Source of the DNA: Lachnospiraceae bacterium
GTDB taxonomy: Bacteria; Bacteroidota; Bacteroidia; Bacteroidales; Muribaculaceae
Assembly (NCBI GenBank): GCA_023663655.1
Contig: JAMPGZ010000014.1
Coordinates: forward strand, 1-62,803
Direction of reading: 5' to 3'
DNA: 62,803 nt
The notes under the pieces were generated by a model, which searched no databases, was not told the DNA's origin, and worked only from the letters and a program-made list of their open reading frames with translations. The stretch's first letter is position 1, and every line of letters begins with the position of its first letter. Below are positions 26,949 to 35,193 of this stretch, in pieces. Made by a program: the position numbers and the translations under genes.

Positions 26949-27965
26949 TTATTTACGTGATTTAGCTCCGATTGCCTGGTTGCAGGTGATGATTACTGTC
27001 TTGTAGATATCTTCGGGGAAACATCCGCGCGACAAGTCGTTGACAGGAGCGGCAAGACCCTGGAGAACCGGACCCACAGCCTGAACACCGGCAAGACGCT
27101 GCACAAGTTTGTAGGCGATATTTCCTGCTTCAAGCGACGGGAACACAAGCACGTCGGCTGTACCGGCTACATTGCTTCCGGGAGCTTTGCTCTTAGCCAC
27201 GCTCGGCACGATAGCGGCATCAGTCTGAAGTTCGCCGTCGATCATCAATTCGGGATCAGCTTCCTTGACAAGCTTGACAGCCTCGATCACCTTGTCGACA
27301 CGCTCATGCTTGGCGCTACCCTTGGTTGAGAAGCTCAACATTGCGATACGCGGTTCGATGTTAGCAATATCACGTGCTGTATCGGCTGTTGAAAGCGCGA
27401 TCTGAGCAAGTTCCTTGGCTGTAGGATCGGGAAGAACGGCACAATCGGCAAATACCATAAGGTCGTCCTGACCGAAAGGTGATCCGTCGGGCAACAACAT
27501 GATAAACGCACCTGATACAACTTCAATGCCCGGTTTGGTCTTAATCACCTGGAAAGCGGCACGAAGCACATTTCCGGTAGTGTTGAGAGCTCCGGCAACC
27601 TGACCGTCGGCATCGCCGTTCTTGATCATAAGACATCCGAGGTAAAGCGGATTCTTGGTTGTCTTGATGGCATCCTCCATTGAAATGCCCTTCTTCTTGC
27701 GAAGCTCATAGAAGATAGGAGCATAAGTGTCAATAACCTCAGGATCTTCCGGATTCACAATCTTGGCTTTGCAAATATTGGTGAGACCCAATTCCTTGGC
27801 AGCCTCGGCTATTTCTTCGGGGTTACCGATGAGGATTATATCGGCAAGACCTTCCGTGATAATACGGTCGGCTGCGGTAAGAGTACGAGGTTCTGTGCTT
27901 TCCGGCAACACGATACGCTGGCGTTGCTGCTTAGCTTTTGCGGTCAATTTTTCAAATAGTCCCAT
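26949..27965 (-). CDS. pta: Phosphate acetyltransferase
   Basis: Converts acetyl-CoA and Pi to acetyl phosphate. The chosen start gives MGLFEKLTAKAKQQRQRIVL, the usual N-terminus of the short Pta form; 20 more codons are open upstream but would include a -7 box. Family blocks include LPESTEPRTLTAADRI, YLGCLMIKNGDADGQVAGA, PDPTAKELAQIA and the substrate-site PGSNVAGTADVLVFPSLEAGNIAYK region. The protein has 338 residues and lacks the N-terminal regulatory domain of E. coli Pta. Confidence 0.95.
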   Translation of the reverse strand: MGLFEKLTAKAKQQRQRIVLPESTEPRTLTAADRIITEGLADIILIGNPEEIAEAAKELGLTNICKAKIVNPEDPEVIDTYAPIFYELRKKKGISMEDAIKTTKNPLYLGCLMIKNGDADGQVAGALNTTGNVLRAAFQVIKTKPGIEVVSGAFIMLLPDGSPFGQDDLMVFADCAVLPDPTAKELAQIALSTADTARDIANIEPRIAMLSFSTKGSAKHERVDKVIEAVKLVKEADPELMIDGELQTDAAIVPSVAKSKAPGSNVAGTADVLVFPSLEAGNIAYKLVQRLAGVQAVGPVLQGLAAPVNDLSRGCFPEDIYKTVIITCNQAIGAKSRK

Positions 27966-28000
27966 TTTCGATTTAAGTTTAAAGTAGATTTTTAATATTG

Positions 28001-28008
28001 CAAATTTA
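28001..28008 (-). promoter_or_regulatory. Predicted proximal -7 box of pta
   Basis: TAAATTTG on the minus strand (28008-28001) fits TAnnTTTG, 36 bp before the pta ATG. No well-spaced TTTG was found at -33, so it is weaker evidence than the distal promoter at 28085-28132. Confidence 0.4.
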
Positions 28009-28084
28009 CTCTTTTTTGCCAACAAATAGGCTTAAATTTATTAAATTTTCATTAGCTGAAAACTATTACGTCCTCAACCCGATG

Positions 28085-28132
28085 CAAAGATAACACCGTC
28101 GGCATCAAAATTTACCCACTTTTTATCCCACC
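28085..28132 (-). promoter_or_regulatory. Distal pta promoter with the shared 22-bp upstream element
   Basis: The -7 box TATCTTTG (28092-28085, minus) lies 18 bp from a 22-bp element (28132-28111, core GGGATAAAAAGTGGG) that is identical to the one at 137-116. A transcript starting near 28078 would have a leader of about 110 nt before pta. Same sequence, same orientation and same spacing at two sites argue for a shared regulator or a special -33 element. Confidence 0.6.
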
Positions 28133-28156
28133 CTCAATAAAATTTAAGGCTTTCCC

Positions 28157-28210
28157 ATTAGTCCTATTAGCCCAATTAGTCTAATAAGTCCAATAAGTCT
28201 AATTAGTCCA
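28157..28210. repeat. Six tandem copies of a 9-bp unit (ATTAGTCCA)
   Basis: The units, in strict 9-bp register, are attagtcct, attagccca, attagtcta, ataagtcca, ataagtcta and attagtcca. They fill the space between the terminator of the L28 operon and the pta upstream element. The register is kept despite substitutions. No protein is encoded across it. Confidence 0.85.
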
Positions 28211-28213
28211 ATG

Positions 28214-28252
28214 AAAAAAAGCCAGGGCTTGAAAATTGATTTTCAAGCCCTG
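28214..28252 (-). terminator. Intrinsic terminator of the L28-L33-DUF4295 operon
   Basis: Perfect 13-bp arms (CAGGGCTTGAAAA at 28223-28235 and its complement at 28240-28252) around a 4-nt loop, followed on the minus strand by seven T (28220-28214). It lies 24 bp beyond the DUF4295 stop. Confidence 0.9.
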
Positions 28253-28276
28253 ACCTTTTATCAATATTACGCTCAA

Positions 28277-28426
28277 TTATTTAAGCGCGTTCTTTACTTG
28301 ATCATTGGGAACCATTTCTTCTTTGAAGAAGTAGGCACCGGTCTTAGGTGATTTTTCCATCTTAATCACCTTGCTATAAGTACGTCCTTCACCTTTCTGA
28401 AGTGATGCTACGGTTTTCTTTGCCAT
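28277..28426 (-). CDS. DUF4295 small basic protein
   Basis: A 49-residue protein, MAKKTVASLQKGEGRTYSKV at the N-terminus, continuing through MEKSPKTGAYFFKEEMVPND. This is DUF4295, a Bacteroidetes-specific small protein almost always found after rpmG. It is basic at its start and has the look of a ribosome-associated protein, but its role is not established. It begins 12 bp after rpmG and is last before the terminator. Confidence 0.9.
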   Translation of the reverse strand: MAKKTVASLQKGEGRTYSKVIKMEKSPKTGAYFFKEEMVPNDQVKNALK

Positions 28427-28438
28427 ATCTTAGGAGTA

Positions 28439-28627
28439 TTATTTGATTTCTTTATGAACAGTCACACGCTTAAGAATAGGGTTATATTTCTTAAGTTCAA
28501 GACGCTCGGTTGTATTCTTACGGTTCTTTGTAGTGATATAACGAGATGTACCGGGCATACCGCTTGCCTTGTGTTCAGTGCACTCAAGGATCACCTGCAC
28601 TCTATTACCTTTCGCTTTCTTTGCCAT
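28439..28627 (-). CDS. rpmG: 50S ribosomal protein L33
   Basis: A 62-residue large-subunit protein with the family pattern [28 protein letters not shown] and KKYNPILKR. The zinc-binding Cys pairs of the C+ form are mostly absent (one Cys, at residue 15), so this is a C- type L33. It lies between rpmB (6 bp) and the DUF4295 gene. Confidence 0.96.
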   Translation of the reverse strand: MAKKAKGNRVQVILECTEHKASGMPGTSRYITTKNRKNTTERLELKKYNPILKRVTVHKEIK

Positions 28628-28633
28628 AATTCG

Positions 28634-28897
28634 TTATATGTCTAAAAATTTAATATCTTTACCGGTTAAAAATCCCTTTTCAGCAGCCTGCTGCATTGCG
28701 GCATCCAAACCGAGTTTGTTGATAATACGAAGACCGGCTGCTGAGATAGTCAGACGGATCCAAACGTCCTGTTCTACCCAGTAGAACTTCTTTTCAAATA
28801 GGTTCACGTTAAACTTACGTTTAGTGCGGCGCTTTGAGTGCGACACATTGTTACCTACCATTGCTTTCTTGCCTGTGATTTGACAAATCTTTGACAT
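28634..28897 (-). CDS. rpmB: 50S ribosomal protein L28
   Basis: The start is set at [20 protein letters not shown], the conserved L28 N-terminus; 24 further codons are open upstream but have no family match. The protein has 87 residues, with [13 protein letters not shown] and [14 protein letters not shown] typical of L28. It is first of the rpmB-rpmG-DUF4295 operon. Confidence 0.96.
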   Translation of the reverse strand: MSKICQITGKKAMVGNNVSHSKRRTKRKFNVNLFEKKFYWVEQDVWIRLTISAAGLRIINKLGLDAAMQQAAEKGFLTGKDIKFLDI

Positions 28898-29259
28898 GGC
28901 TGTTTTTGTATCTTTACGTTGGTTACTAATTAACACTATCTGTAGTAAGGCCGCCATCTCAGTTCTCATATCATCGCTAAGTGCATCATTCTCAGCGATT
29001 TTACAGGATGAGCCTTAAAACATTGTGCAAAGTAACGAATTTTTCGCCAATTACACAAATTTTCCTTTCCTTTTCTCCATAAAATTTTTCAACATCACCT
29101 TTACTTTTTATCAATTATTACCGGAATCAATACATCAGAACAGTAATTCTGCCTGAAACACCCGCTTCATCCAGCAATACCCCGCTTTAAACAACCGCTA
29201 AATTTCACATTAAATATTTTTCACGCAGAAAGAGCCCTGTCAGTTCCCTCAAATTTGTT
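28898..29259. other. Divergent intergenic region, rpmB / nadE
   Basis: No gene is seen. On the minus strand a 7-of-8 match to the -7 box (TTACTTTG, about 29035-29028) would start an rpmB leader of about 120 nt. Within that leader ATCGCT (28973-28978) and AGCGAT (28994-28999) can pair. The stretch nearest nadE is AT-rich and holds the nadE -7 box. Confidence 0.4.
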
Positions 29260-29267
29260 TATATTTG
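29260..29267 (+). promoter_or_regulatory. Predicted -7 box of nadE
   Basis: TATATTTG fits TAnnTTTG. It overlaps an in-frame TTG at 29265, which therefore cannot be the start codon; the expected transcript start near 29274 leaves only 6-9 nt before the ATG codons at 29280 and 29283. Confidence 0.55.
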
Positions 29268-29282
29268 CAAAAAATATTGATG

Positions 29283-31169
29283 ATGAAACAAGGTTATTTC
29301 AGAGTTGCGGCGGCTGTGCCGCACGTAAATGTCGCAGATGTCGACTACAATACGGAGCAAATCATGACAATGGCACGCGAACTTGCCTCTCACGGAGTAG
29401 AGCTCGCCGTGTTTCCGGAACTGTGCGTGACCGCTTACACCTGTGGCGACCTGTTTCACCAGACCACGCTGCTTGAAGCGGCTGATGCCGCAGTGGGCAA
29501 GCTCGCGGAACTTACTAAGGAGGTTGACACCGCAATCATCGTGGGTGCACCAAAACTGATTGACGGCAGCGTCTACAACTGTGCCATCGTGCTTGCTCAC
29601 GGCGAGACAATAGCTGTAGTGCCGAAAACATACCTGCCCACCTACAATGAGTTCTACGAAAAACGATGGTTCCAAGCTGCTCCGGTCAATTCTTTGCAGC
29701 CCGCTCTCATCGAGATAAACGGAGCGAAAGTTGGCATTGAGATATGCGAAGACCTTTGGGCACCGCTGCCTCCATCGACCATGGCGGCACTTGCCGGAGC
29801 GCAGGTCATCGTCAACCTCTCGGCATCCAATGACCTCATCGGAAAATACAACTACCTCACTTCACTGATAAAACAGCAATCGGCGCGATGCATCGCCGCT
29901 TATGTGTATTCAGGCGCCGGATATGGCGAATCATCCACCGACCTGGTATTCGACGGCAAGGCAATAATCGCCGAAAACGGATCAATCATCAGCGCCTCTC
30001 CCCGATGGCTCCGCAAAGCCACCTACGAGATTGCCGACATCGACATCATGGCTATAAAGCGCGACCGTATGCACATCACCACATTCGGCGACTGTGCCGT
30101 GCGTGAAAACGCCGGTGCCGCATCGACAAGCGTCAATGTCGCGAAAAACAACGACAACAAACTGTTCCGTACCGTCGATCCATATCCGTTTGTGCCACCC
30201 ACCGACGGACTGCTCAACGAACGATGCGAAGAAATCGTCAACATTCAGGCGGCAGGACTCGCCAAACGCCTTGAAGCCACACACACCCGCAACATCGTGG
30301 TCGGAATTTCCGGCGGTCTCGACTCCACGCTCGCCATACTCGTGGCAGCAAAGACTTTCGACATTCTCGGATTGCCGCGAACAGGCATACATGGAATAAC
30401 TATGCCCGGATTCGGCACCACCGACCGCACCTACGACAACGCCATCTCTCTCATGAAGGCTCTTGGAGTGACAATCCGCGAGATACCTATCGCCGATGCC
30501 GTAAAACTCCATTTCCGCGATATAAATCATGACATCGACAACCATGATGTCACATACGAAAATTCACAGGCGCGCGAACGAACCCAAATATTGATGGATA
30601 TAGCCAATCAGGTGTCGGGCATGGTGCTCGGCACAGGCGACCTCTCTGAACTCGCCCTCGGGTGGGCTACCTACAACGGCGACCACATGTCGATGTACGG
30701 CGTGAATGCAGGTGTGCCGAAAACGCTGGTGAAATACCTCGTAAGATGGTTTGCCGAAAATGCCGCCACACCCGAAGAGCGAACCACACTGCTCGACATC
30801 GTCGACACCCCCATCAGCCCTGAGCTGATCCCCGCTGACAGCAAGGGCAACATCACCCAAAAGACCGAAGACCTCGTGGGTCCCTACGAGCTGCACGATT
30901 TCTTCCTATATAATGTGCTGCGCTACGGATTCCCGCCGTCAAGAATATACTTCCTCGCCCAAAAAGCGTTTGAGGGAAAATACGACGATGAGACAATCAA
31001 AAAATGGCTCCGCACATTCTTCCGCCGCTTCTTCAATCAGCAGTTCAAAAGAAGCTGCTTGCCCGACGGTCCGAAAGTGGGAAACGTGTGCCTCTCCCCT
31101 CGCGGCGACTGGCGCATGCCCTCCGACGCCTCATCCGCCCTATGGCTCAAAGAGTGCGACCAACTATAA
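29283..31169 (+). CDS. nadE: Glutamine-dependent NAD+ synthetase
   Basis: Two-domain enzyme making NAD+ from deamido-NAD+ with ammonia released from glutamine. The nitrilase-type amidase domain (1-280) has the triad Glu46, Lys115 and Cys155 (GIEICEDLW). The synthetase domain starts near 320 with the PP-loop SGGLDST (341-347) and ends with KRSCLPDGPKVG. It has 628 residues. Two adjacent ATGs (29280, 29283) are possible starts; the second is used. It is transcribed toward the outer-membrane protein gene, with a shared terminator between them. Confidence 0.95.
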   Translation: MKQGYFRVAAAVPHVNVADVDYNTEQIMTMARELASHGVELAVFPELCVTAYTCGDLFHQTTLLEAADAAVGKLAELTKEVDTAIIVGAPKLIDGSVYNCAIVLAHGETIAVVPKTYLPTYNEFYEKRWFQAAPVNSLQPALIEINGAKVGIEICEDLWAPLPPSTMAALAGAQVIVNLSASNDLIGKYNYLTSLIKQQSARCIAAYVYSGAGYGESSTDLVFDGKAIIAENGSIISASPRWLRKATYEIADIDIMAIKRDRMHITTFGDCAVRENAGAASTSVNVAKNNDNKLFRTVDPYPFVPPTDGLLNERCEEIVNIQAAGLAKRLEATHTRNIVVGISGGLDSTLAILVAAKTFDILGLPRTGIHGITMPGFGTTDRTYDNAISLMKALGVTIREIPIADAVKLHFRDINHDIDNHDVTYENSQARERTQILMDIANQVSGMVLGTGDLSELALGWATYNGDHMSMYGVNAGVPKTLVKYLVRWFAENAATPEERTTLLDIVDTPISPELIPADSKGNITQKTEDLVGPYELHDFFLYNVLRYGFPPSRIYFLAQKAFEGKYDDETIKKWLRTFFRRFFNQQFKRSCLPDGPKVGNVCLSPRGDWRMPSDASSALWLKECDQL

Positions 31170-31227
31170 AAGAACAGCATCAATCGGTCCTTTGCGAGAA
31201 CGAAGCCACCGAAATAGCATAAATTTC

Positions 31228-31266
31228 AATAGATAATATCCTTTCGCGATATTATCTATTAAAATT
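31228..31266. terminator. Bidirectional terminator between nadE and the OMP gene
   Basis: Perfect 13-bp arms (31228-31240 and 31248-31260, core AGATAATATC) surround a 7-nt loop. The right side continues into aaaattttt and the left side has AT-rich sequence, so it can serve both converging genes. Confidence 0.7.
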
Positions 31267-31301
31267 TTTACTATACCTACAAATGTACATGAGGGTGTGC
31301 A

Positions 31302-33845
31302 TTATTTCAGGATGGCGGATGAGCCGGTTCCTGCGCCTCCCACCTCATCGCCGTGGTTGACCTTCTTGCCGTAGCCGAATGTGTAGGCAAGTGACAGTTG
31401 CAGACTGAAATGTGTACGGGTGTCGTAGTTGACCATTCTGTCCTTGTAATATTCATACCGGCATTTCGTTGTGCTGTAATCCCACGATGTGCGGAACGGA
31501 TTTGCTATCGTAAGCCTCACGTTCAGATCCGATTTGCTCCATCCAGCCTCCAGGTTGAGCGAGCTACGGGTCTTGATGATGGTGTCGTAATTTGACCACA
31601 GGCTCGTGAGAGGCGAGTTGAAATAACCTGAGAAATAGAAATTTCCCATATAATATCGAACGGATGAAATGAGAATAAAGGGATTGTAGGTGACGGGCAG
31701 CGTGCCGGTGGCACGATAGAAGTCTTGTCGGGGCATAAGCTGGATCTGCATGTTTCCATCAAATAACGATGCCGTGGCTGAGATTCCCAAGGTTGTCCAC
31801 AAGTGGTCGCCATTGTTCTCATAGCTACGGAGTATGGCGCGACCGTCGTCGTAAGGCGAATAAACCGGAGTCCAGCGGTCAAGCAATCCAAGGAAGCTGA
31901 TATATGGCGATACCCTGAGCCACGACATAGCACTCCAGTTATAGTTGAGCGATGTTGACAACATCTTTGAGTAGCTCAGATTAGGATTGCCGCGATAATA
32001 AAGCACCTCATTCTCCTGTAGCACGTTGGGGCTCTTGCCGTTGTCGGGAATTGGCTCCTTGGAATAATTAATGTAGAAGTTGATCGAATGGCGGCGGTTG
32101 GGCGACCATCCTACGTTGACACTCCCGAATGGATATAGCTCTTCCTCTACCAATGCGTTGATCCGGTTTTTCTGATACCTCACTCCTATTCTGGCATCGG
32201 CACTAAAATTGTTGGTGTAATAGCCATATTTCACAGTTCCTCCGACAAAGACAGTCATGAGCCGGTCATACGCCGGATAGTCGCCGGTATAATTCACACG
32301 ATATTCAATCCTTCCGCTAAATACGGAAAGATATAGATTCTGATTTTTCCCAAGATTTTTCATCAACGAAGCATCCAAATTAAGATTGGTAGCTTTTTCA
32401 CGGGCGTTGTTCAATATGCCTGTCTCATGGGCAGTGTAATGAGAGTTCTGGATATTGTGCGTGTAAGATGCCGATGGATAAACCATAAGATTATATCGGC
32501 GAGGAAATGAGAAGAAGAATGACCCATAGTAGGCTACTGACTTCACATCGGAACTCTTTTCGGTTGCATAAGTCGACGGGGCGATGAGTTCAGGTGTAAA
32601 ATCCACAGTACCTTCATTGTCATCGTTAGGCTTATCCGTATAGGTGAATGCGAGCGTGTTTTTAGTCTGAAAATTTTCAGAATCGTATGTCGCCCGGAAT
32701 GTGACAGGCAGCGTGTTCTCTACGTAATGGCTGCCCGCAGTGGTCTGAGTCCTGTCGACCCATTCAGTCTTTCCCGTTTCAGGAGTAAGGAGATAGGATG
32801 ATGTCCCGCTGCTGCCGGTATGATGGTTGTTTGTGTTGCGGCTTGCCACAAACAGGTCGTAGGTCATGCTCTTGTATTTAAACTTGGAGTAAACGGAAGC
32901 ATCGCTCAGCAAGCCGGTGAAAAAACTCTCGGAAGCCATCAATTTTGTATATCCGCCATATTGATAAGACTGAAGGATAAAGTTGACCACGTTTGTCTCG
33001 CCCATGAATCTGGGGTCGGATGGCGAATATGAGAATTCAACACGGCGCACATCTCCGGCGCGCAGACCTTTCAGCTCCTCCTCTGTCGCCCGGGTATAAT
33101 CGATAAATATCGCCACGGGACGACCGTCGGTTGTTTCCACGCTATTGTCAAACACCTTGATATTGATCTGAGGGATCGCCATGCGCCGCAAAAGGTCTAT
33201 GGCATCCATGGCGGTGTTTTTCTGGCGTGGAGTAGGACGGTAGACAGTACGGTCAGAATAAGTGAGCATCTGCTCGCCGGTTACGGTCACCGCCTTGAGA
33301 TTAATCGGCAAAGCGTTCATCACTACATCGCCGACTGCAAACGAACCGAACGACTTAATGTTAGGTTTGTAACCTAAGCACGTCAATTTACCTATCACAT
33401 TTCTTTCGTCACAAGGAATTTTGAACCGCCCCTCGCTGTCGGTTATTCCGTAGGTAATCACGGCAGAATCCTTGGGAGCAAGAAGCATGACGGTTGCCGC
33501 TACTACCGGTTCATTGTCAGCGCTGATGGCACGTCCGGTATACACAAATTTTCCGTGCTGAAGAGCCTCGACATAGTATGTATTCTTGGATTTTACAACT
33601 GTCACAGGATTCAAGCCTATCGTCTGACGAATGGCATCGTAGGCATTATCGGCATTTACTGTCGTGCTTGTATTATAGTTTTCAAGTTCGTTGTATATGA
33701 AATTGATGTCGAGATCGGGATGGTTCTCCATGATCAGTTGAATCGCCTTAGGAAGCGGAGTTGAGTTAAAATGATAGGAGAAAGTCTCGGCGTATGCCAT
33801 GACAAAGACTGACATAGCACATATAAGCATAATTATTCTTGACAT
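31302..33845 (-). CDS. TonB-receptor-like outer membrane beta-barrel protein with STN domain
   Basis: An 847-residue outer-membrane protein. A signal peptide (1-19) is followed by a secretin/TonB N-terminal (STN) domain (about 21-92), a carboxypeptidase-D regulatory-like beta-sandwich (about 97-180), a plug-like region (VTVTGEQMLTYSDRTVY onward, about 183-300) and a long C-terminal barrel rich in alternating aromatic strands. The N-terminal STN domain is the part that contacts anti-sigma factors in surface signalling. It begins 4 bp after the DUF4974 gene. No SusD-type lipoprotein accompanies it. The imported or sensed ligand is unknown. Confidence 0.85.
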   Translation of the reverse strand: MSRIIMLICAMSVFVMAYAETFSYHFNSTPLPKAIQLIMENHPDLDINFIYNELENYNTSTTVNADNAYDAIRQTIGLNPVTVVKSKNTYYVEALQHGKFVYTGRAISADNEPVVAATVMLLAPKDSAVITYGITDSEGRFKIPCDERNVIGKLTCLGYKPNIKSFGSFAVGDVVMNALPINLKAVTVTGEQMLTYSDRTVYRPTPRQKNTAMDAIDLLRRMAIPQINIKVFDNSVETTDGRPVAIFIDYTRATEEELKGLRAGDVRRVEFSYSPSDPRFMGETNVVNFILQSYQYGGYTKLMASESFFTGLLSDASVYSKFKYKSMTYDLFVASRNTNNHHTGSSGTSSYLLTPETGKTEWVDRTQTTAGSHYVENTLPVTFRATYDSENFQTKNTLAFTYTDKPNDDNEGTVDFTPELIAPSTYATEKSSDVKSVAYYGSFFFSFPRRYNLMVYPSASYTHNIQNSHYTAHETGILNNAREKATNLNLDASLMKNLGKNQNLYLSVFSGRIEYRVNYTGDYPAYDRLMTVFVGGTVKYGYYTNNFSADARIGVRYQKNRINALVEEELYPFGSVNVGWSPNRRHSINFYINYSKEPIPDNGKSPNVLQENEVLYYRGNPNLSYSKMLSTSLNYNWSAMSWLRVSPYISFLGLLDRWTPVYSPYDDGRAILRSYENNGDHLWTTLGISATASLFDGNMQIQLMPRQDFYRATGTLPVTYNPFILISSVRYYMGNFYFSGYFNSPLTSLWSNYDTIIKTRSSLNLEAGWSKSDLNVRLTIANPFRTSWDYSTTKCRYEYYKDRMVNYDTRTHFSLQLSLAYTFGYGKKVNHGDEVGGAGTGSSAILK

Positions 33846-33849
33846 GATG

Positions 33850-34491
33850 TCAGTCTATTTTAATGGTTTTATCCTTGATGGAGATATGTATTTGTTCGAA
33901 ATTATTGAGACTTTCAACAACTTCATCAATCGACTGCGCCTGATTCCAACGGAAGTAAAGACGCAATGTTTTGGGAGCTTCATCGGAAAATTGCACCTTA
34001 TAACCGTAGTATTCAGCGATACTGTTAGCGATAGCCTCCAGCGGTTCGTTGTCGAATATTATAGTTTCAGGAGCCATCGCAGGCGCTTCTTCTGAGGCAA
34101 CTGTCGAGTCGTTAGAAACAATAGTTTCTTTTACTACTGCCGTAGTCTCGGCTAATGGCACTTCCGTCTTTTGGTTGAGAGCATAATTTACGCTCACCCC
34201 AACTACGGCAGCCACGGCGGCAAGTGAAGCTATGCCTATAGCTATGCTTGCAGCGACATTGCGAGAGAACAGATCAAGTATTCTGAAACTATTCTTTCTG
34301 TGAACGCGCTCAAACTCTTTCCATTCAGCATCAACATCCGGAGAAGGTATCGGCGTAAGCGCCGCCTTTGTCTTGTCAAGCAGGTCGTAAACCTCCTTGA
34401 CTTCCGGATCGGCAAGCATAGCCTCCATATCCTTTTCGGAGTAAAGGTCGGGATGCTCGATAGCATCAAGCAGTCGGTCGATTTTATCCAT
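33850..34491 (-). CDS. DUF4974 anti-sigma-like membrane protein, compact
   Basis: A 213-residue single-pass protein: N-terminal cytosolic part (1-78), membrane segment (about 79-101) and a periplasmic tail ending in a DUF4974 domain (about 143-213, IIFDNEPLEAIANSIAEYYGYKVQF). The central FecR domain normally found between membrane helix and DUF4974 is missing. The start is taken at 34491, overlapping the sigma-factor stop by 8 bp (ATGGATAA); a start at 34518 is possible. It should bind and control the sigma factor encoded just upstream. Confidence 0.82.
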   Translation of the reverse strand: MDKIDRLLDAIEHPDLYSEKDMEAMLADPEVKEVYDLLDKTKAALTPIPSPDVDAEWKEFERVHRKNSFRILDLFSRNVAASIAIGIASLAAVAAVVGVSVNYALNQKTEVPLAETTAVVKETIVSNDSTVASEEAPAMAPETIIFDNEPLEAIANSIAEYYGYKVQFSDEAPKTLRLYFRWNQAQSIDEVVESLNNFEQIHISIKDKTIKID

Positions 34492-34969
34492 TTTTAGATA
34501 GTTTTTTACGTAAGACATTTATTGCATGACGCAAATGCTTATAGACCGCAACCTCGCTGACACCCAGCGTTGTGGCAATCTCTTTGTAACTTTTGCCATC
34601 AGTGAAACGCAATTCCACCACCCGCCGGCAAGCATCGGTCAGGTCGTTTGCCACGGTCGAATGAATCTGTGCCATCGTCTCTTCATCAGGCAACTCATCA
34701 TCGGCAATCTCCTGCTCATCAAGTGCATAAAGTTCCTTAATGCGTTCACGTGTGGACAGGCTGCGCAGATAGTTGAGACATCGGTTGCGCACAGCTTTCA
34801 GCAGATACTGTCCTGACACGTCGGTCAGACCGGCGTTGAGAAGCGACTCGAAGACATCGTGCACAATGTCACGCGCCACATCCTCATCACGCAGTATCAG
34901 CATCGCCAATCGGTGCATCGCTGTGTAGTGGGCTTTGAAAAGTTGTTCTATGTCATTTATTTGCGGCAT
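34484..34969 (-). CDS. ECF RNA polymerase sigma factor
   Basis: A 161-residue sigma-70 family factor of the extracytoplasmic function class. Region 2 covers about 5-70 (ARDIVHDVFESLL, LKAVRNRCLNYLR) and region 4 about 108-158, with the helix-turn-helix in SYKEIATTLGVSEVAVYKHLRHA. It leads a sigma / anti-sigma / outer-membrane-protein run on the minus strand and probably activates its own operon. Confidence 0.93.
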   Translation of the reverse strand: MPQINDIEQLFKAHYTAMHRLAMLILRDEDVARDIVHDVFESLLNAGLTDVSGQYLLKAVRNRCLNYLRSLSTRERIKELYALDEQEIADDELPDEETMAQIHSTVANDLTDACRRVVELRFTDGKSYKEIATTLGVSEVAVYKHLRHAINVLRKKLSKNG

Positions 34970-35111
34970 AATAACTTTTTAGAGTGCAAAGCGACCTTAA
35001 TGGTCGATAAGTTGTCGTCATACAGCTATAAGACACCTCACCAGCAAAAAACCTAACCTGTCAAATGAAAAAAATCGACTAAATCAAGGTAACTGAGACA
35101 AAATTACAAAT

Positions 35112-35125
35112 AAATCCCGGGATTT
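35112..35125. promoter_or_regulatory. 14-bp perfect palindrome in the sigma / ABC-F divergent region
   Basis: AAATCCCGGGATTT is a perfect palindrome, 69 bp upstream of the ABC-F start and about 140 bp upstream of the sigma-factor start. The symmetry suits a dimeric regulator. No other copy was noticed. Confidence 0.35.
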
Positions 35126-35181
35126 CCCTTATCGAGAAGATATGGGATGATGCCTGACTTTCAGATTTCATTCTTTATGAC

Positions 35182-35189
35182 TACCTTTG
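35182..35189 (+). promoter_or_regulatory. Predicted -7 box of the ABC-F gene, almost touching the start codon
   Basis: TACCTTTG ends only 4 bp before the ATG at 35194; TTTC at 35159-35162 is 19 bp upstream. A transcript from here would be leaderless or nearly so. Confidence 0.5.
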
Positions 35190-35193
35190 CATT

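Noticed and set aside
28157-28210. CRISPR array
   Set aside because: The repeat is only 9 bp with no spacers and no cas genes are near.
29265-29279. TTG at 29265 as nadE start
   Set aside because: It lies within the predicted -7 box and adds residues with no family match; the ATG at 29280 or 29283 is preferred.
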